This document shows, in pieces, positions 32,309-41,078 of a stretch of 43,989 nt of DNA. Both the position numbers and the translations under genes were made by a program. The notes under the pieces are model-generated. The model saw nothing but the letters and a program-made list of their open reading frames with translations, ran no database searches and was not told the origin of the DNA. Within the stretch, counting starts at the first letter, position 1; each line of letters starts with the position of its first letter. The stretch comes from Cyanobium sp. E1_MAG_00006 (GTDB lineage: Bacteria; Cyanobacteriota; Cyanobacteriia; PCC-6307; Cyanobiaceae), in assembly GCA_027488975.1 (NCBI GenBank), contig JAIYAQ010000035.1:1-43989 (forward strand), read 5' to 3'.

Positions 32309-33775
32309 ATGGCTTCTGCGCCCCTGCCCCTCGAGGCCAGTCCGATCGCCTTCGGCACCGACGGCTGGCGCGGCATCCTCGGGGTGGACATCACGGTGGA
32401 GCGCCTGCTGCCGGTGGCGGCGGCCTCGGCCCGCGAGCTGGAGTTCTCAGCCCCCGCGGGTCTGAACAGCCGCGAGATCGTGATCGGCTACGACCGCCGC
32501 TTTCTGGCACCGGAGCTTGCCGAGGCGATCTGCAGCGCGGTGCGCGGCGCTGATCTGGTGCCGGTGCTGGCCGAGGCCCCGATCCCAACCCCGGCCGCCA
32601 GCTGGGCCGTGGTGGAGCGCAAGGCCCTGGGGGCTCTGGTGATCACCGCCAGCCACAACCCGCCCGAATGGCTGGGCCTGAAGATCAAGGGCCCCTTCGG
32701 CGGCTCGGTGGAGGGGGATTTCACCCAGCGGGTGGAGCGCCGCCTGGAAGCCGGCGGCATCACGGTGCCGATCCCGGGCGAGAGCCTGCGCTTCGATGCC
32801 ATGGGCACCTACCTGGCCGGCCTCAAAACCAAGGTGGACACGGCCGCATTGAGCGCCGGTCTTGAGCGCCTGGGGCTACAGGTGATCGTCGATCCGATGC
32901 ACGGCTCCGCCGCCGGTGGCCTGAGCCGCCTGCTGGAGGGCGCCGCGGCCAGTGATCACCTGCGCGAGATCCGGGCGAACCGCGACCCGCTGTTCGGCGG
33001 CAACCCGCCGGAACCGCTGGCCCCCTACCTCCAGCAACTGATCGCCGAGGTGCGCGCCTCCACCCTGGCCGGCCGACCGGCGGTGGGCATCGTCTTCGAT
33101 GGCGATGGCGACCGCATCGCCGCCGTGGATGAGCACGGCCGCTTCTGCAGCACCCAGCTGCTGATGCCGCTGTTCATCGATCACCTGGCCCGGGCCCGCC
33201 AGCTGCCTGGTTCCGTCATCAAGACCGTGAGCGGCTCCGATCTGATGCAGCTGGTGGCCGAGGGCCTCGGCCGCACGGTGCAGGAGAAACCGGTGGGCTT
33301 CAAGTACATCGCCGCCGAGATGCTGGCCGGCGAGGTGCTGGTGGGCGGCGAGGAATCAGGTGGGGTGGGCTTCGGCATGCACCTGCCGGAGCGTGATGCC
33401 CTCTTTGCCGCGCTGCTGCTGATCGAGGCGCTGGTGGAGGGCGGCGTGCCCCTGGGCCAGCGGATCGATGCCCTGCAGGAGCGTTGTGGCGGTGCCGCCG
33501 CCTACGACCGCCTCGACCTGCGCCTGCCCGACATGGCCACCCGCCAGCGCCTCGAGGCCTTCCTGGCCGCCACCCCGCCGGCCGAGGTGGCCGGCTCGCC
33601 GGTGCACGAGGTCATCACCACTGACGGGGTCAAGCTGCGGCTGGGGCCCAACCACTGGCTGATGCTGCGCTTCTCCGGCACCGAACCGCTGCTGCGCCTC
33701 TACTGCGAAGCCCCCAGCGACGCACGGGTGGCCGAGGTCCTCGCCTGGGCGCGGCAGCTGGCCGAGGCGATCTGA
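32309..33775 (+). CDS. Phosphoglucomutase/phosphomannomutase family enzyme
   Basis: The 488-residue alpha-D-phosphohexomutase has all four family loops: phosphoserine TASHNPPEWLGLK, metal-binding DGDGDRIAAVD, sugar-binding GGEESGGVGFGMH and phosphate-binding RFSGTEPLLRLY. It interconverts hexose 1- and 6-phosphates; whether glucose, mannose or glucosamine is preferred cannot be read from the sequence. Its start follows a short intergenic region shared with the nuclease gene. The stop is followed after 10 bases by a 20-bp perfect inverted repeat. Confidence 0.9.
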   Translation: MASAPLPLEASPIAFGTDGWRGILGVDITVERLLPVAAASARELEFSAPAGLNSREIVIGYDRRFLAPELAEAICSAVRGADLVPVLAEAPIPTPAASWAVVERKALGALVITASHNPPEWLGLKIKGPFGGSVEGDFTQRVERRLEAGGITVPIPGESLRFDAMGTYLAGLKTKVDTAALSAGLERLGLQVIVDPMHGSAAGGLSRLLEGAAASDHLREIRANRDPLFGGNPPEPLAPYLQQLIAEVRASTLAGRPAVGIVFDGDGDRIAAVDEHGRFCSTQLLMPLFIDHLARARQLPGSVIKTVSGSDLMQLVAEGLGRTVQEKPVGFKYIAAEMLAGEVLVGGEESGGVGFGMHLPERDALFAALLLIEALVEGGVPLGQRIDALQERCGGAAAYDRLDLRLPDMATRQRLEAFLAATPPAEVAGSPVHEVITTDGVKLRLGPNHWLMLRFSGTEPLLRLYCEAPSDARVAEVLAWARQLAEAI

Positions 33776-33785
33776 GGGCAGCAGC

Positions 33786-33834
33786 GTCCGGATGTGGGAC
33801 CACATTCGAGAGCCATGTGGTCCCACATCCGGAC
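33786..33834. repeat. 20-bp perfect inverted repeat after the phosphohexomutase gene
   Basis: The arms at 33786-33805 and 33815-33834 (starting GTCCGGATGTGGGACC) are exact complements around a 9-base loop. There is no T-run, so it may be a factor-dependent or bidirectional terminator, or a copy of a dispersed REP-like repeat. A related half-site (GCGACCACATCCC) occurs in the loop of the stem-loop after pyrE at about 29644. Confidence 0.8.
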
Positions 33835-33895
33835 GGACACGCACCGGTTCCCAGCCAGTCCGCCAACCAACCAGCTCCGTCACTCCACGCAACCG

Positions 33896-34546
33896 ATGAC
33901 CGCCCAAGCCCCACCCACTGTTCTGGTGATCGCCAGCGGCAATGCCGGCAAGGTGCGCGAATTCGCAGCCCTGCTGGCTGACCTCGGCCTTGAGGTGCGG
34001 CCACAGCCGGAGGGACTGGAAGTGGAGGAAAGCGGCTCCACCTTCGCCGAGAACGCCCGGCTGAAGGCCGTGGCTGTGGCCCGCGCCAACAGCTGCTGGG
34101 CCCTGGCGGACGATTCCGGCCTCAGCGTCGACGCGCTCGGCGGCGCCCCCGGCGTGCACTCGGCTCGCTACGCCGACAACGATGCCGCCCGCATCGCCCG
34201 CCTGCTGGACGAGCTCGCGGCCGCCGGCGCCCGCAACGCCGAAGCCGATGCCCGCAGCGCTCGCTTCAGCGCCGCGCTGGCCCTGGCGGATCCCGGTGGC
34301 ACCGTGGTGCTGGAGGTGGAGGGCCACTGCCCCGGCACGATCCTGGAGGCCCCGCGGGGCGAGGGCGGCTTCGGCTACGACCCTGTGTTCTTCGTGCCCG
34401 AGGCGGGGCTCAGCTTCGCCGAAATGCCCCACAGCCAGAAGGCGGCCCTGGGCCATCGCGGCCGCGCCTTCGCGGCGCTGCGACCGCAGCTGGAGGCCCT
34501 GCTGCAGCAGGGTGCGATCGAAACGGCCGCTCAGGAGAGGCAGTAA
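33896..34546 (+). CDS. rdgB: XTP/dITP diphosphatase (RdgB/HAM1)
   Basis: The 216-residue enzyme hydrolyses non-canonical purine nucleotides (dITP, XTP) to monophosphates and keeps them out of DNA. Signatures seen are VIASGNAGKVREF at the start, FAENARLKA, ADDSGLSVDALGGAPGVHSARYA and GEGGFGYDPVFF. Start ATG 33896 is chosen by the conserved start. It overlaps the convergent SIMPL-domain gene by 16 bases at the 3' ends. Normal family length. Confidence 0.93.
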   Translation: MTAQAPPTVLVIASGNAGKVREFAALLADLGLEVRPQPEGLEVEESGSTFAENARLKAVAVARANSCWALADDSGLSVDALGGAPGVHSARYADNDAARIARLLDELAAAGARNAEADARSARFSAALALADPGGTVVLEVEGHCPGTILEAPRGEGGFGYDPVFFVPEAGLSFAEMPHSQKAALGHRGRAFAALRPQLEALLQQGAIETAAQERQ

Positions 34547-35313
34547 TCCAGCGCCAGGCTCAGAGTGCGCTCGGGAGCCGGGGCCTCATTGGGATCAAAG
34601 CTGCGCGCCGCGGCCATCGCATAGGGCATCGGCCGCACCATGCCGCCGCCACGCTGATCGATGCGCAGCAGCTTCACCCGCCCCAGGCCCAGGGCGGCGG
34701 CTGTCACTCCCGCCTGACGACGCCCCTCAGCCAGGGCCTTGCGCAGAAGTGCCGTCTGCAGCTCCTGCTCACTACCGCCCACCGCCTCGGCACTGAAACC
34801 GCGCAGGTTCACCCCCGGCAGGCGTCCGGCGCTCTGGATCAGGGCGTCGTAGCTGGCCTTCACCACCACGCCGGACACGGAGGTGCTGGCGTGCTCACGC
34901 ACGGGGGTGGAGCCAGACCCCGTGCCCCCGCCGCTGCGGTAGGTGCTGGGGGCAGGGATGGTGAGGTCGCCGGTCACAAGAGGCCGCAGGGCCTCCCGCA
35001 CGGCAGCCAGCCGCTGGTTGAGCAGATCCATCGCCTCGCCCTTGCTGGTGCCCTCCGCCTCCAGGCCCAGATCAAAGCGGAAGCGATCAAAGGCGGCCGT
35101 GCCGCGCTGCTCCACCTGCAGCTGCAGCAGGGTGCCGCTGCAGCGATTCGGCGCGCCGGCAGGCAGGCCATCCATGGCCAGGGCCGCCGCAGGCGTCAGC
35201 GCCCAGCCGCCCAGCAGAAGCAGAGCAAGGGGCCGGCGCAGCGGCCGGCGGAGCGGCCGGGCCAGTGAGCCGTTCCCTGGCCTGGATCTTGCGGTGGGGA
35301 GGAGGAGCATCAA
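34531..35313 (-). CDS. SIMPL (DUF541) periplasmic protein
   Basis: The protein has 260 residues. The N-terminus is an Arg-rich tail with a short repeat (RPLRRPLRRPL) and a hydrophobic core ending in ALA, consistent with a signal peptide (about 1-46). A SIMPL/DUF541 domain follows: FDLGLEAEGTSKGEAMDLLNQRLAAVREAL ... ALIQSAGRLPGV ... LLRKALAEGRRQAGVTAAALGLGRVKLLRI. Members are periplasmic or outer-membrane associated with poorly defined roles. It is the last gene of the minus-strand series starting at fabI, 123 bases after the YciI gene. Confidence 0.78.
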   Translation of the reverse strand: MMLLLPTARSRPGNGSLARPLRRPLRRPLALLLLGGWALTPAAALAMDGLPAGAPNRCSGTLLQLQVEQRGTAAFDRFRFDLGLEAEGTSKGEAMDLLNQRLAAVREALRPLVTGDLTIPAPSTYRSGGGTGSGSTPVREHASTSVSGVVVKASYDALIQSAGRLPGVNLRGFSAEAVGGSEQELQTALLRKALAEGRRQAGVTAAALGLGRVKLLRIDQRGGGMVRPMPYAMAAARSFDPNEAPAPERTLSLALDYCLS

Positions 35314-35436
35314 CAGCCAAAGGAGGGGCTAACCCGTGTCTAGTCCGATCCAGCGGACCAGTTGCGACACCAGGCCAGCCCATCTGCAACCAGCTGTGAC
35401 CGGGGCACCCGCCGCCAGCCAACGGCGCCGCCCCCC

Positions 35437-35733
35437 TCAGCGCACCGCCAGATCACCCACCGACGGTTGCCACTGCTCGAGCCGCCAGTCCACACCGCCG
35501 CTGCACACCATCGGGTCCGACCACACCAGGGCCTCGGCCTCGCCATAGCTGGCGGCCTCCAGCAGCAGCAGGCCACCACCGCCGGGCCGGCCCTCGCCGT
35601 CCACCAGGTAGCCGCTGCTGATCACCACACCCCGATCGCGCAGCTGACGCACCCAGGCCCGGTGAGCCTCCAGGTGAGGCTGCATCGCGCTGTAGGGGCG
35701 CAAGAACGTCTCCTGCTTCAGAAACCAGGGCAT
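35437..35733 (-). CDS. YciI-family small protein
   Basis: The protein has 98 residues with the YciI pattern: RPYSAMQPHLEAHRAWVRQLRDRGVVISSGYLVDGEGRPGGGGLLLLEAASYGEAEALVWSDP, i.e. the conserved His at HRAW and the DP motif. YciI proteins form small ferredoxin-like dimers, and some act as dehydrochlorinase-like or accessory enzymes. Its ATG overlaps the carotenoid oxygenase stop (TGATG), so the two are translated together, which may link it to apocarotenoid metabolism. That link is inference. Confidence 0.82.
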   Translation of the reverse strand: MPWFLKQETFLRPYSAMQPHLEAHRAWVRQLRDRGVVISSGYLVDGEGRPGGGGLLLLEAASYGEAEALVWSDPMVCSGGVDWRLEQWQPSVGDLAVR

Positions 35734-37226
35734 CAGGCGGGAACGAAACTGCCGTGCAGGCCGTAGGGGAGCGCCAGGGGCAGCTCCAGAACCGCGATCT
35801 CGCTCAGGCAGGCGGCATCGAGGATCACCAGATCGCTGGCACAGCGGGCCCCGTTCCAGATCATGCAGAGCACCCAGCCGTCGTCCTCGGCGCTGGCCCC
35901 AGGCCGCGGCACCATCACCGGCTCAGTCACGAAGCCACGCGGCGCCGCACTCCACACCCGCCGCTCCCCACTGAGCAGATCGAGCTTCTTGATCGCCTGC
36001 AGCGGGTCGTTGCCGAGCTCCCGCTCGGCCACCGCCATCCAGGCGTAACGACAGGACAATCCCTCCCGCTCCGGGTTCACCATCGCGAACTCACAACAGC
36101 GCTCGCTCAGGCGCGTGGTTCGCACCGTGCCGTCGGCCAGATGGATGCGGCATTGCTCCAGCAGACCCTCCGGCAGCAGCTCGAAATCGATCGAGCGGAA
36201 GTCCTGATCCGGGCCGATCGAAGGGAAATCGCTGTAGTAGATGCTCTCCACCGCCACCGTGTCGCCCTCCTCCCAGGCGTTGAGGTGGTGGAACACGAAA
36301 CCGTCGGGGGCATCGATGATGCGCGGCGCCTGGCCGGCGAAGGCGCCGCTGTCGCGCGGGATCAGCCAGAACTTGGCCTGCCCGCCGGGCTGCGACTGCA
36401 GACACTGGGCCGCACCCTTGCGGCCAAGCACATAGGGCAGCGGGTTGAAGGCGATGGCGTTCTGCAGGAACACCGCCCAGTTGGGGGTGATGGCGAAGTC
36501 GTGCAGGAAGGCGAAACCGCCGAAGCTGTCGCGGCGCTCACTGAGCAGCTGGCCAGCCTTCACGCCGGTGGCCGGGTCGTCCTCCACCGCGAACTCCATC
36601 AGCCGGATCGTGCTGCGCGGGCCGCTCTTCACACCGAAGGTCACCATGCGGGGAGCGCCGTGATGGCCGGGATCGAAGCGTGGGTGGGCGCTGAAAGCCT
36701 CACCGGGCTTGAGCACGCCATCGAGCAGCGAGAGGCCGCGGGTCTCGAGCGTGTCGGGGTCGAGGGCGTGGGGTTCGGCGGCCTCCCACAGGGCCAGCAG
36801 CTGATCGCCCAGGCGCACCACGTGGGTGTTGGCGATGTTCTTGAGCCGTAGGTCGAACGCGTTGGCCACGGGGCCACCGGGCTTCTGGCTGCCGAACACA
36901 CCGCGGTAGAGCACCTTGCCGGCCTGCTCCTCCGCCAGCCAGCCCTCGGTGCGGATGAAGCGGTTGCGCAACTCGGCCCGGCCGTCCGCGAAGCGCAGGG
37001 CCGTGATCATGCCGTCGCCGTCAAACGGATGGTGAACCCACTGCCCACCGCGCTCCAGCCGGCCGGGGCCGTTGCGATACAGCGTGCCCACCAGCTCGGC
37101 CGGAATCTCCCCGCGGACCGGTGCCACCGCCACACCATCCAGCTCCACACCCACATTGCGGAAGGCGCTGGCCCAGTCGGCACGGTCGTAGGCGGGGGCT
37201 GGCGCAGCGGCGGGGGTGGCAGTCAT
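35733..37226 (-). CDS. Carotenoid cleavage oxygenase
   Basis: The protein has 497 residues from the ATG at 37226. It belongs to the RPE65/CCD family of iron(II) dioxygenases. Four His ligands fit HPRFDPG, LHDFAITPN, FHHLNAWEEGD and the C-terminal HGSFVPA. These enzymes cleave carotenoids or related polyenes to apocarotenals. The N-terminal YRNGPGRLERGGQWVHHPFDGDGMI is also typical. Substrate preference cannot be read here; cyanobacterial relatives include apocarotenoid oxygenases. It is followed by, and coupled to, the YciI gene. Confidence 0.9.
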   Translation of the reverse strand: MTATPAAAPAPAYDRADWASAFRNVGVELDGVAVAPVRGEIPAELVGTLYRNGPGRLERGGQWVHHPFDGDGMITALRFADGRAELRNRFIRTEGWLAEEQAGKVLYRGVFGSQKPGGPVANAFDLRLKNIANTHVVRLGDQLLALWEAAEPHALDPDTLETRGLSLLDGVLKPGEAFSAHPRFDPGHHGAPRMVTFGVKSGPRSTIRLMEFAVEDDPATGVKAGQLLSERRDSFGGFAFLHDFAITPNWAVFLQNAIAFNPLPYVLGRKGAAQCLQSQPGGQAKFWLIPRDSGAFAGQAPRIIDAPDGFVFHHLNAWEEGDTVAVESIYYSDFPSIGPDQDFRSIDFELLPEGLLEQCRIHLADGTVRTTRLSERCCEFAMVNPEREGLSCRYAWMAVAERELGNDPLQAIKKLDLLSGERRVWSAAPRGFVTEPVMVPRPGASAEDDGWVLCMIWNGARCASDLVILDAACLSEIAVLELPLALPYGLHGSFVPA

Positions 37227-37317
37227 GACGGAGCAGCGCAACGCGGCAGCCCATCATCCCGTAACGGAGTGTTAAGCGGCGGCCTGGCCGGGGTCGGATC
37301 CCCGAGCCTCAGGCGCT

Positions 37318-37920
37318 TCAGCTCCCCGCCCGCTCCAGCACCCCTTTGCTGCTCGGCACCGCACCGGCGCGGCGGGGATCGATCTCGGTGGCCTGGAGCA
37401 GGGCCCGCGCAAAGGCCTTGAAGCAAGCCTCCACGATGTGATGCGAATTCACGCCATCCAGCTGACGGATGTGCAGGGTGAGGCCGGCATTGTTGGCCAC
37501 CGCCACGAAGAACTCCTTCACCAGCTCGGTGTCGTACGTGCCGATCTTCTGGGCCGGGATCTGCAGGCCGTAGCTCAGGTGCGGCCGACCGCTGCAATCC
37601 AGCGCCACCTGCACCAACGCCTCATCCAGGGGCGCCAGAAAGTGGCCGAAACGGTGGATGCCGCGCCGATCACCAAGGGCCTGCGCCAGCGCCTGGCCAA
37701 CGGCGATGCCCACATCCTCATTGGTGTGGTGGTCGTCGATGTGGGTGTCGCCCGTGGCCTGGATCTCCAGATCGATCAGCCCGTGGCTGCTGATCTGGTG
37801 GAGCATGTGATCCAGGAAAGGCACGCCGGTACTCACCGTGCAGGCGCCGCTGCCGTCGAGCCCGAGGGTCACGTGCACATCGGTTTCGCCGGTAACGCGG
37901 TGGATCGTGCCGGTGCGCAT
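37318..37920 (-). CDS. hisB: Imidazoleglycerol-phosphate dehydratase
   Basis: The 200-residue enzyme of histidine synthesis dehydrates imidazoleglycerol phosphate to imidazoleacetol phosphate. Family motifs are [21 protein letters not shown], the metal-binding [17 protein letters not shown] and a second set in [20 protein letters not shown]. Monofunctional, as in most cyanobacteria. It lies 70 bases after the bestrophin-type gene and is followed by the carotenoid oxygenase gene. Confidence 0.95.
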   Translation of the reverse strand: MRTGTIHRVTGETDVHVTLGLDGSGACTVSTGVPFLDHMLHQISSHGLIDLEIQATGDTHIDDHHTNEDVGIAVGQALAQALGDRRGIHRFGHFLAPLDEALVQVALDCSGRPHLSYGLQIPAQKIGTYDTELVKEFFVAVANNAGLTLHIRQLDGVNSHHIVEACFKAFARALLQATEIDPRRAGAVPSSKGVLERAGS

Positions 37921-37990
37921 GGAATCTGAGGGTCCGGACGCCGCCGGATCTGGATCCCCCCGATCATGCCGAAGCCCGCGAGCAGCTGCC

Positions 37991-38881
37991 TCAGGTCCAC
38001 ACCGTGGCGGAGGCGGGCTGGGGCGGCTGGGCCAGGGGATGGGAGGGTCCGAGCAGGTCGCGGCTGATGGCTGCGGCGATGTGATGCTGCGGTAAGCCCA
38101 GCAGGGGATCGGCGAGCGGTTGATCCAGATAAGACGCCAACCGTTCCGCCGAGATGTAGCCAGCCATCAGCGCAAAGGCCACGGCGTTGCCAATGGTGGG
38201 CGTAGTCGGAGCCGCTTCCAGACGCAGAAACATCAGCCAGGCGAACAGCCACACCACCAGGCGGCTGAACAGGGCCATCGCCGCCGGGAAGGGCTGGGCC
38301 CGGATGCGCTCCAAACCGCCGATGGCATTGCCGATATCGCGCAGCCGCTCACTGAGCACCCCTCGCCCCGTGGGCTCCAGCTGGCCATCGCCGTAGGCCA
38401 CGGCAACCGCACGAGCCTGGGCATCCAGCAGGGCCTGGCTGCCACCCTCCCCAGGAAAGCTCTGGCGCAGCTGCTCCAGAGGCAGCGTCAGCGCCAGCGG
38501 GCAGGGCACGGATGGCCGCAGCTCAGCCACCAGGCTCCACACCAGCAGCACCTGCCGCTCCAGCAGTGGCTGCAGCGGCTCCACCGCCAGGGCCAGCAGC
38601 GCCGTTGTCCAGGCCCGGGAGGCGTTGCGAAGCTGGCCCCACAGGGTGCGGGCCTCCCACCAGCGGGCATAGGCCTGGCTGAAGCGAAAGCCGATCAGCA
38701 CCGATGCGGCGATGCCCAGCAGCGGCAGCACCAGATCGGGGGTGAGCCTGCGGCTGAGGGCTGGGCCCAGGAACACCGAGAGTCCGGCGATCACAAGGGC
38801 CAAGGCCAGATCAGGCCAGAGCCTGCCCAACAGGGCCGCCAGCAGCCGCAGCGCCCCGCATCGACCCTGCGCGCGCAGCAT
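37991..38881 (-). CDS. Bestrophin-type chloride/anion channel
   Basis: The 296-residue membrane protein of the bestrophin/UPF0187 family has membrane segments at about 18-38, 48-65, 209-226 and 232-250. The signatures [14 protein letters not shown]...[10 protein letters not shown] and [17 protein letters not shown] are clear. In cyanobacteria bestrophins are proposed to move chloride or bicarbonate, some in the thylakoid; localisation is not determined here. It starts 4 bases after the fabI stop, so it is co-transcribed with it. The start at 38881 is the first codon giving the full N-terminal helix. Confidence 0.87.
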   Translation of the reverse strand: MLRAQGRCGALRLLAALLGRLWPDLALALVIAGLSVFLGPALSRRLTPDLVLPLLGIAASVLIGFRFSQAYARWWEARTLWGQLRNASRAWTTALLALAVEPLQPLLERQVLLVWSLVAELRPSVPCPLALTLPLEQLRQSFPGEGGSQALLDAQARAVAVAYGDGQLEPTGRGVLSERLRDIGNAIGGLERIRAQPFPAAMALFSRLVVWLFAWLMFLRLEAAPTTPTIGNAVAFALMAGYISAERLASYLDQPLADPLLGLPQHHIAAAISRDLLGPSHPLAQPPQPASATVWT

Positions 38882-38885
38882 CAGC

Positions 38886-39668
38886 TCACATGCCGGTGAT
38901 GCAGTAGCCGGCGTCCACGTAGATCACCTGGCCGGTGATGCCGGAGGCCAACGGGCTGGCCAGGAAGGCGGCTGTGCTGCCCACCTCCTCCTGGGTCACG
39001 GTGCGGCGCAAGGGGGCCTTCTCCTCCACGTTGTGGATCATGTGGAGGATGCCGCCGATGGCGGAGCTGGCCAGGGTGCGGATCGGGCCGGCGCTGATGG
39101 CGTTCACGCGCACCTGCTTCTCGCCGCCCAGCTCGGCGGCCAGATAGCGCACCGAGGCCTCGAGGGCCGCCTTGGCCACGCCCATCACGTTGTAGTTGGG
39201 GATGGCCCTCTCAGCGCCGAGGTAGCTGAGGGTGATCACGCTGGCACCCTCGTTGAACAGGGGCTTGGCGTAGCGGCACAGGGGCGCCAGCGAGTAGGCG
39301 CTCACCTCCAGGGCCCGGGCAAACCCCTCCGGGGAGATGTTGGAGTAATCGCCGATCAGCTCCTCCTTGCCGGCGAAGGCCAGGCAGTGAACGAGCACGT
39401 CGATCGAGCCCCACTGCTCCTTCACCCTGGTGAACACGGCTTCGATCTGGGCCGGGTCCTGCACGTTGAGGGGCTCGAACAGGGTGGGGGCCAGTGGCGC
39501 GGTGAGGTCGCGCACCTTGGCCTCGAAGCGGCCCTTCTCATCGGGCAGGTAGGTCACGCCCAGCTCGGCGCCGGCGGCATGCAGCTGCTGGGCGATCCCC
39601 CAGGCGATCGACTTGTTGTTGGCAATGCCCGTCACCAGGGCCTTCTTGCCGCGCAGATCGAGAAGCAT
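38886..39668 (-). CDS. fabI: Enoyl-[acyl-carrier-protein] reductase (NADH)
   Basis: The 260-residue protein, from the ATG at 39668, begins MLLDLRGKKALVTGIANNKSI, the FabI-type NAD-binding start. The SDR catalytic pair Y-x6-K is seen in YAKPLF...ERAIPNYNVMGVAKAAL. The end has ITGQVIYVDAGYCITGM. It performs the last reduction of each fatty-acid elongation cycle. It is divergent from the photolyase-like gene, whose start lies 26 bases away, so the promoters must overlap. It leads a minus-strand series with bestrophin, hisB, carotenoid oxygenase, yciI and SIMPL genes. Confidence 0.95.
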   Translation of the reverse strand: MLLDLRGKKALVTGIANNKSIAWGIAQQLHAAGAELGVTYLPDEKGRFEAKVRDLTAPLAPTLFEPLNVQDPAQIEAVFTRVKEQWGSIDVLVHCLAFAGKEELIGDYSNISPEGFARALEVSAYSLAPLCRYAKPLFNEGASVITLSYLGAERAIPNYNVMGVAKAALEASVRYLAAELGGEKQVRVNAISAGPIRTLASSAIGGILHMIHNVEEKAPLRRTVTQEEVGSTAAFLASPLASGITGQVIYVDAGYCITGM

Positions 39669-39694
39669 GGGGAGGAACGCCGCCGGGCGCCGCT

Positions 39695-41029
39695 GTGCAA
39701 TCGCAGGATTCTCCCCCAACCCGTTTCCGTGGCGGCCGCACCGCGGCCGAGGCGGCCCTGGCGGCGATCGATCCGCCCCGTTACGGCGCCAGCCGCAACC
39801 ACCTGGATGGGGCTGTCACCGGCCTCTCCCCCTGGATCCGCCACGGGGTGCTGACGCTGCCGGAGGTGCGCGATGCCGTGTTCGCCTGGCTCGATGCCCG
39901 TGGGTATGGCGCCACGCCCGTGAGCCGAGCCGAGGGCCAGCGCATCGCCGGCAAGCTGATCAACGAACTCGGCTGGCGCGACTACTGGCAGCGCCTCTGG
40001 AGCCGCCTGGGCGACGGCATCTGGATCGACCTGGAACCCCTCAAAACCGGCCACGCCGCAGCCAGCTACAGCCCGGAGCTGCCGGCCGATCTGGCCGAGG
40101 CCCGCACCGGCCTGGCCTGCATGGATGGCTTCTCGCGCCAGCTGCAGGAACTGGGCTGGCTGCACAACCATGCGCGGATGTGGCTGGGCAGCTACCTGGT
40201 GCACTGGCGGCGCGTGCAGTGGCAAACCGGCGCCCGCTGGTTCCTGCAGCACCTGCTCGATGGCGACCCCGCCAGCAACAACCTCAGCTGGCAGTGGCTG
40301 GCCAGCAGCTTCAGCAGCAAGCCCTACATCTTCAACAGGGCCAACCTGGAGCGCTTCAGCTCGGGCCGCTACTGCCGCAGCTGCCAGGCCGCCGCGGCCG
40401 GCACCTGCCCGTTCGAGGCCAGCTACGAGGCCCTGCAGGAGCAGCTGTTCGCGCCGCAGACCCCGGCGCCATCCGGCGGCGCCTCCGGGAACGCCTCCCC
40501 AAACGACTCCGCAAACGACTCGCCATGGCGAGCCACTCCCGCACACTCCGCCAGCAGCTCGTCCTCGAGCAGCCACTCGCCCCGCCAGCCGCTGCTCTGG
40601 ATCCACCATGAAGCCCTTGGCCCCGCCAACCCGGCCCTGCGCACCCACCCCGACCGGCCGGCCCTGTTCGTGCTCGATGCTGCGCCGCTCAGTGCCAATC
40701 GCCTGCGCTTCCTGCAGGAGTGCACCGCCGAGCTACCGCTGCAGCAGCGCCACGGCGTGGTGGCCGAGGTGCTGCTCACCGCCGCCCATGCCGAGGGGGC
40801 CGATGCGATCGTCACCAGCCGGGCGGTCGATCCCCACATCGCCACCATCGCCGCCGAGCTGGAGGCGCTGCAGCGGCACGAGCCGCCCGCCCTGCGGCTG
40901 CCGCTGATCGCCCTGGATCCCGATCCGTTCGTGGAGCTGGAGGAGCCCGTGGATCTGGGGCGCTTCAGCCGCTACTGGCGCCGCGCCGAACGGAGGGTCT
41001 GGGCCGGCTGGGGCCAGGAGCCGAGCTGA
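39695..41029 (+). CDS. Photolyase/cryptochrome homologue with permuted domain order
   Basis: The protein has 444 residues from a GTG at 39695. Residues 10-250 match the FAD-binding (catalytic) domain of photolyases: TGLSPWIRHGVL, NELGWRDYWQRLW, TGLACMDGFSRQLQELGWLHNHARMWLG, then GARWFLQHLLDGDPASNNLSWQW and KPYIFN. A Ser/Ala/Pro-rich linker follows (about 255-298). Residues 299-425 (LLWIHHEALGPANPALRTHPDRPALFVLDAAPLS...RLRFLQE...) look like the alpha/beta domain that normally comes first in this family. Light-driven repair or sensing is the family role; whether this one binds FAD or an antenna is unknown. The divergent fabI start is 26 bases away. Confidence 0.75.
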   Translation: MQSQDSPPTRFRGGRTAAEAALAAIDPPRYGASRNHLDGAVTGLSPWIRHGVLTLPEVRDAVFAWLDARGYGATPVSRAEGQRIAGKLINELGWRDYWQRLWSRLGDGIWIDLEPLKTGHAAASYSPELPADLAEARTGLACMDGFSRQLQELGWLHNHARMWLGSYLVHWRRVQWQTGARWFLQHLLDGDPASNNLSWQWLASSFSSKPYIFNRANLERFSSGRYCRSCQAAAAGTCPFEASYEALQEQLFAPQTPAPSGGASGNASPNDSANDSPWRATPAHSASSSSSSSHSPRQPLLWIHHEALGPANPALRTHPDRPALFVLDAAPLSANRLRFLQECTAELPLQQRHGVVAEVLLTAAHAEGADAIVTSRAVDPHIATIAAELEALQRHEPPALRLPLIALDPDPFVELEEPVDLGRFSRYWRRAERRVWAGWGQEPS

Positions 41030-41078
41030 ACCGCAAGTCCTCGCAGCGGCTGAACCCCGCGGCGGCCGCGCCCGTTCC

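Noticed and set aside
30786-32465. 559-codon plus-strand frame across the RecB-like nuclease gene
   Set aside because: Composition is Gln/His/Pro-rich shadow type, and it overlaps the nuclease with its cysteine motif and the mutase start on the other strand.
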